Shown piece by piece: positions 53,201 to 62,710 of a stretch of 64,000 bases of DNA. A program made the position numbers and the translations under genes. The notes beneath the pieces were generated by a model. The model worked only from the letters and a program-made list of their open reading frames with translations. It searched no databases and had not been told where the DNA came from. Source of the DNA: Brotonthovivens ammoniilytica (GTDB taxonomy: Bacteria; Bacillota; Clostridia; Lachnospirales; Lachnospiraceae); NCBI RefSeq assembly GCF_025566885.1, contig NZ_JAOQJQ010000003.1:1-64000 (forward strand), given 5' to 3'. How positions within the stretch are numbered: the stretch's first letter is position 1; the number at the start of each line of letters is the position of its first letter.

Positions 53201-54451
53201 TCAATGATTACAGGACAGATAATGATTGATAGAATCTATAATGTCTTCCCCCTGGAGGATATGATCAAAAAGTGTTATGGCAGCTCCGGTAAGTACGCTG
53301 TCTTCTGTAAAGCGGGAAAAACGGATGTTGATATCACTGCTCAGCTTTGAAGGCAGGAAATCAGCCAGATATTTGTTCAGTACACAGACAAACTTATCAG
53401 ATTGCGGAATCTCATCTCCCAGAATAATAACTTCCGGGTCCAGAACAAAAATCAGACCTGTAAGCCCGTAAGCCAGATAGCGTGCAGCCCGGTTCATAGC
53501 CCATTCTGCAAGAGGATCTCCGTTGTCATAAGCCTGATAAATCTCCGGCAGTGTAGAATCCAGTGACAGAGCTGTTTTTGGGTAATCATACAAATTTTCT
53601 GCAACCATATTGCGGATTGCCAGTGGAGAAGCATATTCTTCATAAATGCTGCGATTATAGTTGATATCGCCGTTTAATCCCCCGTGGGGAAACAGACAGT
53701 TAATCCCAAGGTGCCCCACTTCTCCGGCAATACCGTGAAATCCCTGGAAAATCCGGCCGTTAATAATAATGCCGCCGCCGAGCCCGATTCCACCTACAAT
53801 ATTCAGCAGAGAAGCAGGAGTATAGTTTTCTTGTCTTGAATAGTACTCCAGCTCTGCCATAGCGCTGACATTGGCGTCGTGATTAATAAGAAGTTTATAT
53901 TCTGGAAACCGGAGCTGAATTTCCTTGTAGATATCTGCGTCACTTAAGGTTTTAAAACCGTCCGCTTTAATATAGTACGAATCTGTGGATACATAAAGAT
54001 ATCCCAGAGTTGCAATGGAGATACCAAGGATCTCCATACGGTTTTGGCGGCAGAAATCAATCTGTAGCTGAAGCTCATCCTGCATCTGGCAGATAATAGA
54101 ATCAATATTCAAACTGTTGTTGTAATTTGTTTCCCGAAAATTGATCTGGCTGTTATCCATGGTATAAACCGCCGTGCGCAGATGATTCCGCTTGATACGT
54201 ATTGTGATTGCTACAAAATCTTCCATATTAAGTGACAGTCCGGTTGCTTTTCTGCCATTGGATGATATGATATCTCCAGTTTCCCGGATAAGATTCTTTT
54301 CTAAAAAATCATTTACAATATTGGAGACGGTTGCTTTATTTAAATTTGTAATCTGTGAGAGCTCGATTCTGGAAACAGGTGCATTTTTCTTAATTGTCTG
54401 CAAAATCAGACTTTTGTTTTTCCGTTGTGATTCTTCCGGTAATTTCCCCAA
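53201..54451 (-). CDS. ROK-family repressor (XylR/NagC type)
   Basis: About 416 residues. N-terminal winged helix (SRIELSQITNLNKATVSNIVNDFLEKNL), then a ROK sugar-kinase-like domain (GGIGLGGGIIINGRIFQG, GIAGEVGHLGIN). The zinc motif CxCGxxGCxE is missing: after GEVGHLGI it reads NCLFPHGG. I place the start at the TTG at 54451 because AGGAGG (54457-54462) lies just before it; the upstream ATG would put that site inside the gene. It probably represses the divergent polyol genes through TTGGTTTA / TAAACTAA sites. Confidence 0.88.
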   Translation of the reverse strand: MGKLPEESQRKNKSLILQTIKKNAPVSRIELSQITNLNKATVSNIVNDFLEKNLIRETGDIISSNGRKATGLSLNMEDFVAITIRIKRNHLRTAVYTMDNSQINFRETNYNNSLNIDSIICQMQDELQLQIDFCRQNRMEILGISIATLGYLYVSTDSYYIKADGFKTLSDADIYKEIQLRFPEYKLLINHDANVSAMAELEYYSRQENYTPASLLNIVGGIGLGGGIIINGRIFQGFHGIAGEVGHLGINCLFPHGGLNGDINYNRSIYEEYASPLAIRNMVAENLYDYPKTALSLDSTLPEIYQAYDNGDPLAEWAMNRAARYLAYGLTGLIFVLDPEVIILGDEIPQSDKFVCVLNKYLADFLPSKLSSDINIRFSRFTEDSVLTGAAITLFDHILQGEDIIDSINHYLSCNH

Positions 54452-54545
54452 GTCAGGACCTCCTGATGTCATCTGATATTCTTCATAAGTTAAGTATAAG
54501 CAAAATCAGGAAACTTTTAAAGTATTTTATCTGGTTTACGGGCAT

Positions 54546-55601
54546 TTAAGCGTCCGGATGTATGCGGATTACTGCCTTTGTGACGGTATCCTTGTTATGG
54601 ATGGCGTATTCCATGCCTTTTTGTATATCTTCAAATTCAAAGATATCAGAGGCAATTTTTTTTAATGGGATTAAGCCCTGGGAGACCGCTTTTATAATAG
54701 AAGGATAAATGTTTCTGTACCGGAAGACCGTTTTAATTGTTATTTCATTATCAATAATCCAGTTTACATTCATAACAGCTTCCCCGGAGCTTGTGTATCC
54801 AACAAGGGTGATGGTTCCGCCCCGGCGGGTCATTTTTGCAGTCTGATAAATGGTGGCAGCATTTCCGGCGGTTTCAAATACATAGTCCGCCCCGCCCTGA
54901 GTAAGCCTTAAGACTTCCTCTACAGGATCACAGGTACCGGCATTGATGACATGGGCAGCTCCCAGTTCCCTGGCTTTTTCCAAGCGGTTAGGCATCAGGT
55001 CTACCACGGTAATATCCTGGATCCCACGGCATTTTAAGGATAACATAGTGACCAGGCCGATGCATCCTGCTCCAAGAATTACGGCCCGTGCTCCGGGTTT
55101 GGCGCCGGACTGGTTGGCGGCATGGTATCCAACTGCCAGAGGTTCCATCAGAGCGCCCTCCAGTGTGCTGACATTATCCGGAAGTTTATAGCACAGATTG
55201 GCCGGGTGCGCAATATATTCCGCAAAGCACCCTTCTGTAACCGGCAGGGACGCATAGAAAAATACATTTTTGCACAGATTATACTTTCCCTGCTTGCAGA
55301 AATCGCATTTCCAGCAGGGGACGCCCGGTTCTACAGCTACTCGGTCTCCTGGTTTTAGCGTTTTTACATCCTTTCCCACAGATTCCACTACACCACCCGG
55401 CTCGTGCCCCAGTATCATGGGTTCTGTAACATGGTTTTCCCCAATAAATCCATGCTCAAACAGATGGGAGTCAGAACCGCAGATTCCCACATAATCTAAT
55501 TTTATTAAAACATAGTCATCTTTTAATTTTGGAAGCTCTTTTTCTTCTATAACCAGTTTTCCCGGGGTGTACATAATTGCTGCTTTCATCTTTTTATTCA
55601 T
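54546..55601 (-). CDS. Zinc-dependent polyol dehydrogenase (sorbitol/xylitol type)
   Basis: 351 residues of the medium-chain alcohol dehydrogenase family. The catalytic zinc site is in GICGSDSHLFEHG and GHEPGG, the structural zinc site in CWKCDFCKQGKYNLC, and the NAD fold in VILGAGCIGLVTML. It oxidises a polyol to a ketose; in this cluster a pentitol to ribulose or xylulose is likely. It is divergent from the ABC importer. Ribosome site GGAGGAAAA. Confidence 0.9.
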   Translation of the reverse strand: MNKKMKAAIMYTPGKLVIEEKELPKLKDDYVLIKLDYVGICGSDSHLFEHGFIGENHVTEPMILGHEPGGVVESVGKDVKTLKPGDRVAVEPGVPCWKCDFCKQGKYNLCKNVFFYASLPVTEGCFAEYIAHPANLCYKLPDNVSTLEGALMEPLAVGYHAANQSGAKPGARAVILGAGCIGLVTMLSLKCRGIQDITVVDLMPNRLEKARELGAAHVINAGTCDPVEEVLRLTQGGADYVFETAGNAATIYQTAKMTRRGGTITLVGYTSSGEAVMNVNWIIDNEITIKTVFRYRNIYPSIIKAVSQGLIPLKKIASDIFEFEDIQKGMEYAIHNKDTVTKAVIRIHPDA

Positions 55602-55684
55602 TTTTCCTCCTGTTTATAATATAAAATGTTAAAATAGTTGTTAAAGAAATAACGTTATGAAATTTAATTTTATCATGAAAATAA

Positions 55685-55702
55685 ATTTTAAATTTAAACT
55701 AA
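55685..55702. promoter_or_regulatory. Possible second ROK operator
   Basis: On the minus strand ATTAGTTTAAATTTAA contains the half-site TTAGTTTA, as in the better site at 55883. It lies before the dehydrogenase gene. Confidence 0.35.
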
Positions 55703-55837
55703 TGGATATATTTATGATATCACGAAGAAAGATAGAAAACAACAAAGAATAGTAGTGCATTTTGTATAAAAAATACAAAATATAATCTATATTTTTCATA
55801 AAAAGAATGGTGAGAATAGATAAAAAAGGAAAAATAA

Positions 55838-55902
55838 TTGACATATCTGTGAAGCTGTACTATGATAAATACACGACATTTATTGGTTTAAAAAATAAAC
55901 TA
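55838..55902 (+). promoter_or_regulatory. Promoter and ROK operator of the ABC importer operon
   Basis: TTGACA (55838-55843) and TATGAT (55861-55866) with a 17-base spacer. Downstream, TTGGTTTA-AAAA-TAAACTAA (55883-55902) is an inverted repeat like XylR-type ROK operators (TTAGTTT...AAACTAA). It would block transcription just after the start. The AT-rich 55602-55837 otherwise holds no gene. Confidence 0.7.
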
Positions 55903-55954
55903 ATAATGCGAGAGGGTATACGAAATTAAGTACAATTGCGAGGAGGAAGAAAAA

Positions 55955-57355
55955 TTGAGAAAGAAAAGAATAATGGCAATTCTTTTAGTGTCTGCACTTA
56001 CTGTTGGGACACTGGCCGGATGCGGGAAAGATAATGAATCGAAAAATAATTCCGCAGCAAAGGAAGATGGCGGTGAGGGGGTAACTTTAACCATCGCATC
56101 TGTAAACAATGATCCGTTTATGATGCTGGAGAAAAAGAGTGCCGAGTTTACAAAAGAGACGGGTATTAATGTAAAATTTGAAATTTTATCAGAAAATGAG
56201 GTACGGTCTAAGATTCAGCAGGATGTAGGGCTTGGCGGAGGAAACTATGATATGGTGACGCTGGGAACCTTTGATATGACTACATATTATAACAGTGGAT
56301 GGACTGTTGGGCTGGATGAGTATTTTGACAAAATGTCAGAGGAAGATAAAGCTGCTTACAATAAAGATGATATTTTTGAACCGGTGCTGGCGTCCTGTAC
56401 AGATGCGGCCACAGGAACCTTGGCTGCACTTCCGTTTTACTCAGAGTCTACAATGATCTGTTATAACAAGGAAATTTTTGATGCATTAAATCTGACCATG
56501 CCGGAAAATCCTACCTGGACGGAGATTCTTGAGCTTGCCAAAAAATGTGACGGCTACAGCGGTGAAGGATATGATAAAGTGGCGGGTATTGCTATGAGAG
56601 GAAAAGCGGGCTCTGGAGAGAATCAGTATATCTTCAGTTCTATTATGAACTCCTTTGGCGGACAGTACTATGATAAAGACTGGAATACAACTTATGATTC
56701 CAAAGAGGTACGCCAGGCGTGGGAGTTTTATAAAGAACTGATGAACTATGCGGAGGATTCTCCTACTACCTGTGGTTATACAGAATGTTTGAACCTGTTT
56801 ACACAGGGACAGGCAGCAATTTACTATGATGCTACAGTATCTGCGGCAACTTTTGAGTCAGCGGATTCTGCTGTAAAAGGGAAAGTGGGATATGTTCCTG
56901 CTCCATCAGAAAAAGAGGCATTAAGCTCTACCATCGGCGGATGGGGAATGGCTGTTACATCCGGTTCTCAGCATAAGGACGAAGCATTTCAGTTCCTGAC
57001 CTGGGCAACCTCCAATGATTATCTGAATCTGGTTGGAGAGTCAGAAGGATGGACCAGTGTTCCGTCTGGTACAAGAGCTTCTCTGTACGAAAATGAGAAC
57101 TACCTGAAAGAAGCTCCTTTTGCAAAAATGACAGCGGCAGCAATCCAGTCTGCGAAACCAAATCATCCGGCCGTAGAGGAAACTCCGTATACGGGAACCT
57201 CTCTTCCGAATATTCCGGAATATTCTTCCTGGGGAACTACAATTGCAGAGGAGCTTTCAGCTTATATTGCAGGTACAACCAGTCTGGATGATGCGCTGAA
57301 TACCTGTTATAAAGCAATTGATGATGCTGCAAAAGACGGCGGATACAGAGATTAG
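55955..57355 (+). CDS. Sugar/polyol ABC transporter binding lipoprotein
   Basis: 466 residues, extracellular solute-binding protein family 1. Signal peptide with lipobox LAGC (Cys about residue 23), so it is anchored outside. Start is TTG with AGGAGG 8 bases upstream; an ATG lies six codons inside. A long stable hairpin follows the gene, typical for raising binding-protein levels over the permeases. Confidence 0.92.
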   Translation: MRKKRIMAILLVSALTVGTLAGCGKDNESKNNSAAKEDGGEGVTLTIASVNNDPFMMLEKKSAEFTKETGINVKFEILSENEVRSKIQQDVGLGGGNYDMVTLGTFDMTTYYNSGWTVGLDEYFDKMSEEDKAAYNKDDIFEPVLASCTDAATGTLAALPFYSESTMICYNKEIFDALNLTMPENPTWTEILELAKKCDGYSGEGYDKVAGIAMRGKAGSGENQYIFSSIMNSFGGQYYDKDWNTTYDSKEVRQAWEFYKELMNYAEDSPTTCGYTECLNLFTQGQAAIYYDATVSAATFESADSAVKGKVGYVPAPSEKEALSSTIGGWGMAVTSGSQHKDEAFQFLTWATSNDYLNLVGESEGWTSVPSGTRASLYENENYLKEAPFAKMTAAAIQSAKPNHPAVEETPYTGTSLPNIPEYSSWGTTIAEELSAYIAGTTSLDDALNTCYKAIDDAAKDGGYRD

Positions 57356-57398
57356 GTTTTAGAATAACATATTTATATGTGTTTTATGTGGTTGAAAC

Positions 57399-57435
57399 TT
57401 GTAACCGGCGTGGCAGTCATGCCAGCCGGTTACAA
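57399..57435 (+). other. Intercistronic hairpin between binding protein and permease
   Basis: TTGTAACCGGC / GCCGGTTACAA with inner TGGCA-GTCA-TGCCA, 16 base pairs in all. No T-run, so it probably stabilises the upstream mRNA or limits read-through. Confidence 0.75.
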
Positions 57436-57468
57436 TTATTTGGAAATGAAAGCTGGAGGTAATATAAG

Positions 57469-58395
57469 ATGAAGCCTCAATTGAAAAAATTTGACTTAAG
57501 TAAACTGACGTTTCTGCCGGCAGTGATTATCGTATTTATTATTACCCAGGTTCCCTTTGGGGTGACGATTGTTTTTTCCTTTTTAAAATGGAATGTTAAA
57601 CGAATGGATCAGGGAATCACTTTTGCAGGCCTGAAAAACTATATCTATATTCTTGGCTGGGATAATTTCTGGCGGGTTCTTCTTAATACGGTGGTACTGA
57701 TTGTGGCCTGCCTGGCCCTGTGTACGGTACTGGCAATTCTGCTTGGCGTTTTATTTAACCGGAAATTTCCAGGCTCTTATTTATTCCGGACCATGCTGAT
57801 ACTCCCGTATTTTGTTATGGACTGTGTGGTAGGTATTGTTTGGAAAACATTGATTCTTGACCCCAATATGGGGATGAATTACTGGATTTGTAAGCTGCTG
57901 GGGATAAACTCCATTGATTTTTTCGGAAGATTTTCCCTGCTGACCATTGTAATTCTAATTGTATGGCAGTGGACGCCTTTCTTTTTTATGATTATTATAG
58001 CCGGACTGCAGAGTCTCCCCACAGATGTGTTAGAGAGTGCTTCTTTGGATGGCGCAAGCGCATTCCAGCAGTTAATACATATTAAAATACCAATGATAAA
58101 GAACCATATTATTACAGCTATGACCCTTGGGCTGATCAACATTTTAAAAGTATTTGGTCTTGTTTATGTAACCACTTCCGGGGGACCTGGTGTTAACAGT
58201 GCAAATCTGCCGTATCTGACTTACCGGACAATCTTTAATGACTGGAATGTGGGCAGGGCGGCGGCCCTGGCAGTTATTACTGTTGTAATTACTTTGGTAA
58301 TTTCACAGAATTTCTTTAAACTGACCAATAAAAAGGAATCGGATTATGGCAGAGTTAAAAAGCCCCGGAGACTGAAAAGAAAGCAGGAGGTGTAA
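57469..58395 (+). CDS. ABC transporter permease (MalF-like)
   Basis: 308 residues, six membrane helices, with the EAA-like loop ESASLDGASAFQQLIHIKIPMIKNH that docks the ATPase. Inner membrane; forms the channel with the next gene product. Confidence 0.93.
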   Translation: MKPQLKKFDLSKLTFLPAVIIVFIITQVPFGVTIVFSFLKWNVKRMDQGITFAGLKNYIYILGWDNFWRVLLNTVVLIVACLALCTVLAILLGVLFNRKFPGSYLFRTMLILPYFVMDCVVGIVWKTLILDPNMGMNYWICKLLGINSIDFFGRFSLLTIVILIVWQWTPFFFMIIIAGLQSLPTDVLESASLDGASAFQQLIHIKIPMIKNHIITAMTLGLINILKVFGLVYVTTSGGPGVNSANLPYLTYRTIFNDWNVGRAAALAVITVVITLVISQNFFKLTNKKESDYGRVKKPRRLKRKQEV

Positions 58396-58401
58396 ATAAT
58401 T

Positions 58402-59217
58402 ATGAATACAAGAAAAATCAGAAATATTTGTCTTTGTATTTTAGTTGCAGTGATTGCTTTGATCTGGTGCTTCCCGATTATTTATATGGTGGTGTCAAGC
58501 TTCAAACCGGAATCTCAGGTTGGTGTGTTTGGATTTGTTTTTCAGCCAACCCTGGAAAATTATCAGACTGTGATTACGCCGGCCTTCTTTGATTATCTGA
58601 AAAACTCTCTGATTGTAACGGTACTGACGGTTATTTTTTCCACGCTGCTTGCAGTGCCGGCGGGGTATGGTCTGGCTTTTGCCACTATGAAAAAACCGGA
58701 TAATATGTATTTCTGGTTTGTTTCCACTACATTTCTTCCGGCGATTGCGGTGATCACCCCCGTATATCTGATTTTTAATGCCCTGCATCTGGTGGACAGT
58801 ATCTGGGCGCTGGTAATTCTCTATACGGGAGCAGGAGTCCCTATGATGGTCTGGCTTGTTACAAATTATTTCAGGGAAATTCCAAAAGAACTTGTGGAGG
58901 CGGCCACTGTTGACGGGGCCAATAAAATACAGACATTCTTTAAGATTATGATTCCGCTGATTAAAAACGGAGTGGTTTCATCGGCGCTGCTTGTATTTAT
59001 TCTTACATGGAATGAGTTTTTCTTTGCGATTACAATAACATATTCGGAAAGTGCAACACTTCCGGTTTATATGAGTAAGTGGATGACCCAGCAGGGATAT
59101 TTCTGGGGGAAAATGTGTGCGTCGGGAACACTGATTGTCCTGATTCCCATTATCCTTGGGTTTTTTGCTCAAAAATCACTGGTCAAAGGGCTTACATCAG
59201 GTTCTGTTAAGGGATAA
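58402..59217 (+). CDS. ABC transporter permease (MalG-like)
   Basis: 271 residues, six membrane helices, EAA loop EAATVDGANKIQTFFKIMIPLIKNG. Six bases after its partner. No ATPase gene is in the cluster, so a shared MsmK/UgpC-type ATPase encoded elsewhere must energise the importer. Confidence 0.93.
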   Translation: MNTRKIRNICLCILVAVIALIWCFPIIYMVVSSFKPESQVGVFGFVFQPTLENYQTVITPAFFDYLKNSLIVTVLTVIFSTLLAVPAGYGLAFATMKKPDNMYFWFVSTTFLPAIAVITPVYLIFNALHLVDSIWALVILYTGAGVPMMVWLVTNYFREIPKELVEAATVDGANKIQTFFKIMIPLIKNGVVSSALLVFILTWNEFFFAITITYSESATLPVYMSKWMTQQGYFWGKMCASGTLIVLIPIILGFFAQKSLVKGLTSGSVKG

Positions 59218-59291
59218 ACGGGCTGATGTGAGGGAATGGCAGCAGTACAAAATAATTATTTTCAGTAATGAAATCGTATCAGGAGGGAAAT

Positions 59292-60059
59292 ATGAGTGTA
59301 TTAAATTTGTTTCGTATGGATGGAAAAAAAGCAGTTGTAACAGGAGCTGCCAGAGGAATTGGCAGAGCATCTGCGCTGGCGCTGGCCGAGGCCGGAGCTG
59401 ATGTAACGGTAATTGATATTCTGGACACTTCTGAAACTGTAAAAATGCTGGAGGAACTGGGGGTAAAAGCCTATGGGATTCAGTGTGACCTTACAAAAGA
59501 GGAACAGGTAAATGAAGCTATTGCCCAGGCAAAGGAAAAGATGGGTGCTATTGATATTGCTCATGTCAATGCCGGAATTGCCTACTGTGTAAAGTGTGAG
59601 GATATGAGTTTTGAAGAGTGGAAAAAGGTTACTTCCATTGATCTGGATGCAGTATTTTTGTGTACCAGAGCCATTGGACGGATTATGATTGCCGATGGAG
59701 CAGGCGGTTCTATTGTCTGCACGGCATCCATGTCCGGTTCTATTGTAAATTATCCTCAGGAGCAGGTTGCCTATAATGCGGCAAAAGCAGGAGTTATCCA
59801 TCTGGTAAAATCTCTTGCCTGCGAATGGGCAAAACATGGTATCCGGGTAAATGCCATCAGTCCTGGTTATATCTGTACGGATATGACTCCTCCCACAACA
59901 AATATGGCATGGCAGAATATCTGGTATTCCATGTGTCCCACCAAGCGTATGGGAACTGCAGAGGAGATGGCTGCAGGTGTTTTGTATCTGGCAAGTGATG
60001 CCGCTACTTATACAACTGGAGCAAATCTGGTTATGGACGGAGGCTATTCCTGTTACTAA
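59292..60059 (+). CDS. Short-chain dehydrogenase/reductase
   Basis: 255 residues. NAD-binding TGAARGIGRA, NAG motif (NAGIAY), and the catalytic Ser (ASMSGS) and Tyr-x3-Lys (YNAAK). Likely a second polyol or ketose dehydrogenase of the pathway. I use the ATG at 59292 after AGGAGGGAAAT. Confidence 0.92.
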   Translation: MSVLNLFRMDGKKAVVTGAARGIGRASALALAEAGADVTVIDILDTSETVKMLEELGVKAYGIQCDLTKEEQVNEAIAQAKEKMGAIDIAHVNAGIAYCVKCEDMSFEEWKKVTSIDLDAVFLCTRAIGRIMIADGAGGSIVCTASMSGSIVNYPQEQVAYNAAKAGVIHLVKSLACEWAKHGIRVNAISPGYICTDMTPPTTNMAWQNIWYSMCPTKRMGTAEEMAAGVLYLASDAATYTTGANLVMDGGYSCY

Positions 60060-60093
60060 AGTGCAGAACAGAAAAAATCTGGAGGTATGAAAG

Positions 60094-61749
60094 ATGCAGA
60101 AACTGGTGGCTGGTATTGATTATGGAAGTGATTCTGTCCGCGCGGTGATTGTAGAGGCACAAAGCGGCAGGACGATATCGGAAGGGGTATTTGCATATCC
60201 CAGATGGAAACAGAAAAAATATTGCAACCCGGCGGTTTCCCAATACAGACAGCATCCCCTGGACTATCTGGAAGGACTGGAAGCGGTCATGAAAGAGGCT
60301 CTTCAGAAAGCGGGAGCAGATGCTGGAAAGAGGCTTGTTGGAATTGGAATAGATACAACGGGCTCAACGCCCTGTCCTGTAGATATAAACGGAACCCCTC
60401 TGGCGCTGCTGAATGAATTCCAGGATAATCCCAATGCTATGTTTCATTTGTGGAAAGACCATACAGCTGTGGAAGAGGCAAAAGAGATTAACCGTACATT
60501 GTCCCGGGGCTCTGTGGATTATACCCGGTATCAGGGAATCTATTCTTCTGAATGGTTCTGGGCAAAGATTCTTCATACGACCAGAAAAGATCCGGCTGTA
60601 CGAAAGGCAGCTTATACATGGGTGGAGCACTGTGACTGGATTGTGGGAGTGCTCACAGGTATCACTGACCCGGAGCGGATGTACCGCTGTTCCTGTGCGG
60701 CCGGACATAAAGCGTTGTGGCACAGCCGTTTTGGCGGGCTTCCTGCCCGGGAAGTGCTGGCTTCTATGGATGAATATCTGGGACTTGTATATGACAGGTA
60801 CAAGACTTCTCCTCAGCCTGCGGGGACCTGTGTGGGAGAAATTTCCGGTGAATGGGCCGGGAGGCTTGGGGTAAATCCCGGGGCTGTTATTGGAGGCTGT
60901 TCTTTTGACGCTCATGCCGGCGGCGTGGGGGCCGGCGTCGGGTTAAAAACAATGGTAAAGGTAGTAGGGACATCTACGGTAGATATGCTGGTAGAGCATC
61001 CGGAAATATTGGAAGGCAAAGATTTGAGAGCATTCTGCGGCCAGGCAGAAGATTCCATTGTACCCGGATATGTGGGGCTGGAAATGAGCCAGCCGGCATT
61101 TGGAGATGCCTATGCCTGGCTGAAAGAGCTGCTGCTGTGGCCGTTAAAAGAAATGAAAATTCCAAAGGAGCTGCTTTCTTCTCAGACAAAGGTACGACTT
61201 CTTGAACAGCTGGAGGCAGAAATACTGCCTTCCCTGGAGATGGCCGCGTCAGAATTTCTGGAAGAAGATATTACGGCGCTTGACTGGTTTAACGGAAGGC
61301 GTTATCCTTATCTCAATGAATCTGCGAAAGCGGCATTCAGTGGTCTGACCCTGGGAACCGGAGCGCCGTCGCTGTACTGTGCACTGGTGAAGGCAACGGT
61401 TTTCGGAAGCAAACGCATTTATGAATCTCTCGCTGCACAGGGACTGTCCGTGGAACGGATGATCTGTGTGGGAGGCATCGCTAAAAAGTCAAAGCTTGTG
61501 ATGCAGATGATGTCCGACGCTTTAAATCTTCCTGTTATGGTATGCCGCAAGGAACAGGTATGCGCAAGAGGTGCGGCGGTTTACGGTGCGGCAGCGGCGG
61601 GATTTTATAGCAGTGTCCAAGAGGCACAGAAGGTATTCTGCGAAGCATATGCTCCTAACTATTTCCCAGATCCGGACCGAAACAAGATGTATGAATCAAT
61701 GTATCAGAAATACCTGACACTGGGAAAACTGACAGAAGAACAGCTCTGA
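60094..61749 (+). CDS. Ribulokinase-type FGGY carbohydrate kinase
   Basis: 551 residues, close to bacterial ribulokinase (about 560). N-terminal GIDYGSDSVRAVIV (ATP/phosphate loop), GIGIDTTGSTPCPVD, the catalytic region KDHTAVEEA, and a late ATP-binding GGIAKKSKLVMQMMSDAL. It phosphorylates a ketopentose such as ribulose or xylulose. This is the best evidence that the cluster handles pentitols rather than hexitols. Confidence 0.9.
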   Translation: MQKLVAGIDYGSDSVRAVIVEAQSGRTISEGVFAYPRWKQKKYCNPAVSQYRQHPLDYLEGLEAVMKEALQKAGADAGKRLVGIGIDTTGSTPCPVDINGTPLALLNEFQDNPNAMFHLWKDHTAVEEAKEINRTLSRGSVDYTRYQGIYSSEWFWAKILHTTRKDPAVRKAAYTWVEHCDWIVGVLTGITDPERMYRCSCAAGHKALWHSRFGGLPAREVLASMDEYLGLVYDRYKTSPQPAGTCVGEISGEWAGRLGVNPGAVIGGCSFDAHAGGVGAGVGLKTMVKVVGTSTVDMLVEHPEILEGKDLRAFCGQAEDSIVPGYVGLEMSQPAFGDAYAWLKELLLWPLKEMKIPKELLSSQTKVRLLEQLEAEILPSLEMAASEFLEEDITALDWFNGRRYPYLNESAKAAFSGLTLGTGAPSLYCALVKATVFGSKRIYESLAAQGLSVERMICVGGIAKKSKLVMQMMSDALNLPVMVCRKEQVCARGAAVYGAAAAGFYSSVQEAQKVFCEAYAPNYFPDPDRNKMYESMYQKYLTLGKLTEEQL

Positions 61750-61793
61750 GAGATTCCCGGAGGTTTCGGGAATGTAATGGAGTGCGATAAGAA

Positions 61794-62480
61794 ATGAATA
61801 AGACAAAAGCAGTTGTATTTGACATGGACGGGGTTATTTTTGACACACAGAAGCGGTATAATGCCTGCTTCAGGGAAATGGGAAAAAGGTATGGTATCAG
61901 TGATGGAAAAATGGAAGAGCTGATTCTAAAAACCATGGGTGTCAATGAAACAGAAAGCTATCAGGTGGTGGAGGAGCTTCTTGGGGGAACTGTTTCCGGA
62001 AAGGAATTTGTCACAGGTATGCTGGACCTGTTTAAGGCGGGGGTAGAATCGGAGGGGCTTCCCTTAAAACCCGGGGTGAAGGAGCTTTTATCCTGGCTTA
62101 CCGAACATGGATTTCTTGTGGGGCTTGCTTCAGCCACCGATTATGAGCGGATTGTAAAATATCTCACCAGAGCCGGTTTAAAACAGTATTTTTCCTTTAT
62201 TACAGGAGGAGACCGGGTAGAACACGGAAAACCGGCGCCGGATATCTATCTTCAGGCCTGTGAAAATATGGGGGCAGATCCAAAAGAGACTTATGGGGTA
62301 GAGGATTCCTTTCAGGGAATCCGGGCTGTGTACAATGCAGGTATGCACGTGGTGATGGTTCCTGACAGTCTGGAGCCCACACAGGAAATAGAAAACCTCT
62401 TGGACTTTCGGTTTGAGACATTATTTGGTTTTCTGGACTATTTAAAGGGAGCAGAACCAGCATTGTCAGAAGAAAATTAA
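61794..62480 (+). CDS. HAD-family phosphatase/phosphomutase
   Basis: 228 residues. Nucleophile motif FDMDGVIFDT, cap domain, motif II LASAT, motif III Lys in HGKPAPDIY and motif IV GVEDSFQGIRA. Similar to beta-phosphoglucomutase and small sugar phosphatases. Last gene of the polyol operon, possibly clearing a sugar phosphate. Confidence 0.9.
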   Translation: MNKTKAVVFDMDGVIFDTQKRYNACFREMGKRYGISDGKMEELILKTMGVNETESYQVVEELLGGTVSGKEFVTGMLDLFKAGVESEGLPLKPGVKELLSWLTEHGFLVGLASATDYERIVKYLTRAGLKQYFSFITGGDRVEHGKPAPDIYLQACENMGADPKETYGVEDSFQGIRAVYNAGMHVVMVPDSLEPTQEIENLLDFRFETLFGFLDYLKGAEPALSEEN

Positions 62481-62551
62481 GAACCGGAAAGCAGATGAAA
62501 TCCTGCTGAAAAGCAGAGGCAATTATAAGGTTCGTTAACAGAAATTATGAT

Positions 62552-62609
62552 AAAAAACAGATATTAAGATGTGCGTGAATAGTTGTCATATCTTTTTATC
62601 TGTTTTTTT
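62552..62609 (+). terminator. Terminator of the polyol operon
   Basis: AAAAAACAGATA / TATCTGTTTTTTT with a 33-base loop. TATAAT at 62612-62617, just after it, is a likely -10 box for the peptidase gene. Confidence 0.7.
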
Positions 62610-62710
62610 GATATAATAAATCCAGACTTGGCAGTAAATGCGCTGTCAGGCGGCATATGTACAAAAAGTTTTTAGGAAATCATCTGTTTTCTAAAGGGAG
62701 GAAAAAGAAA

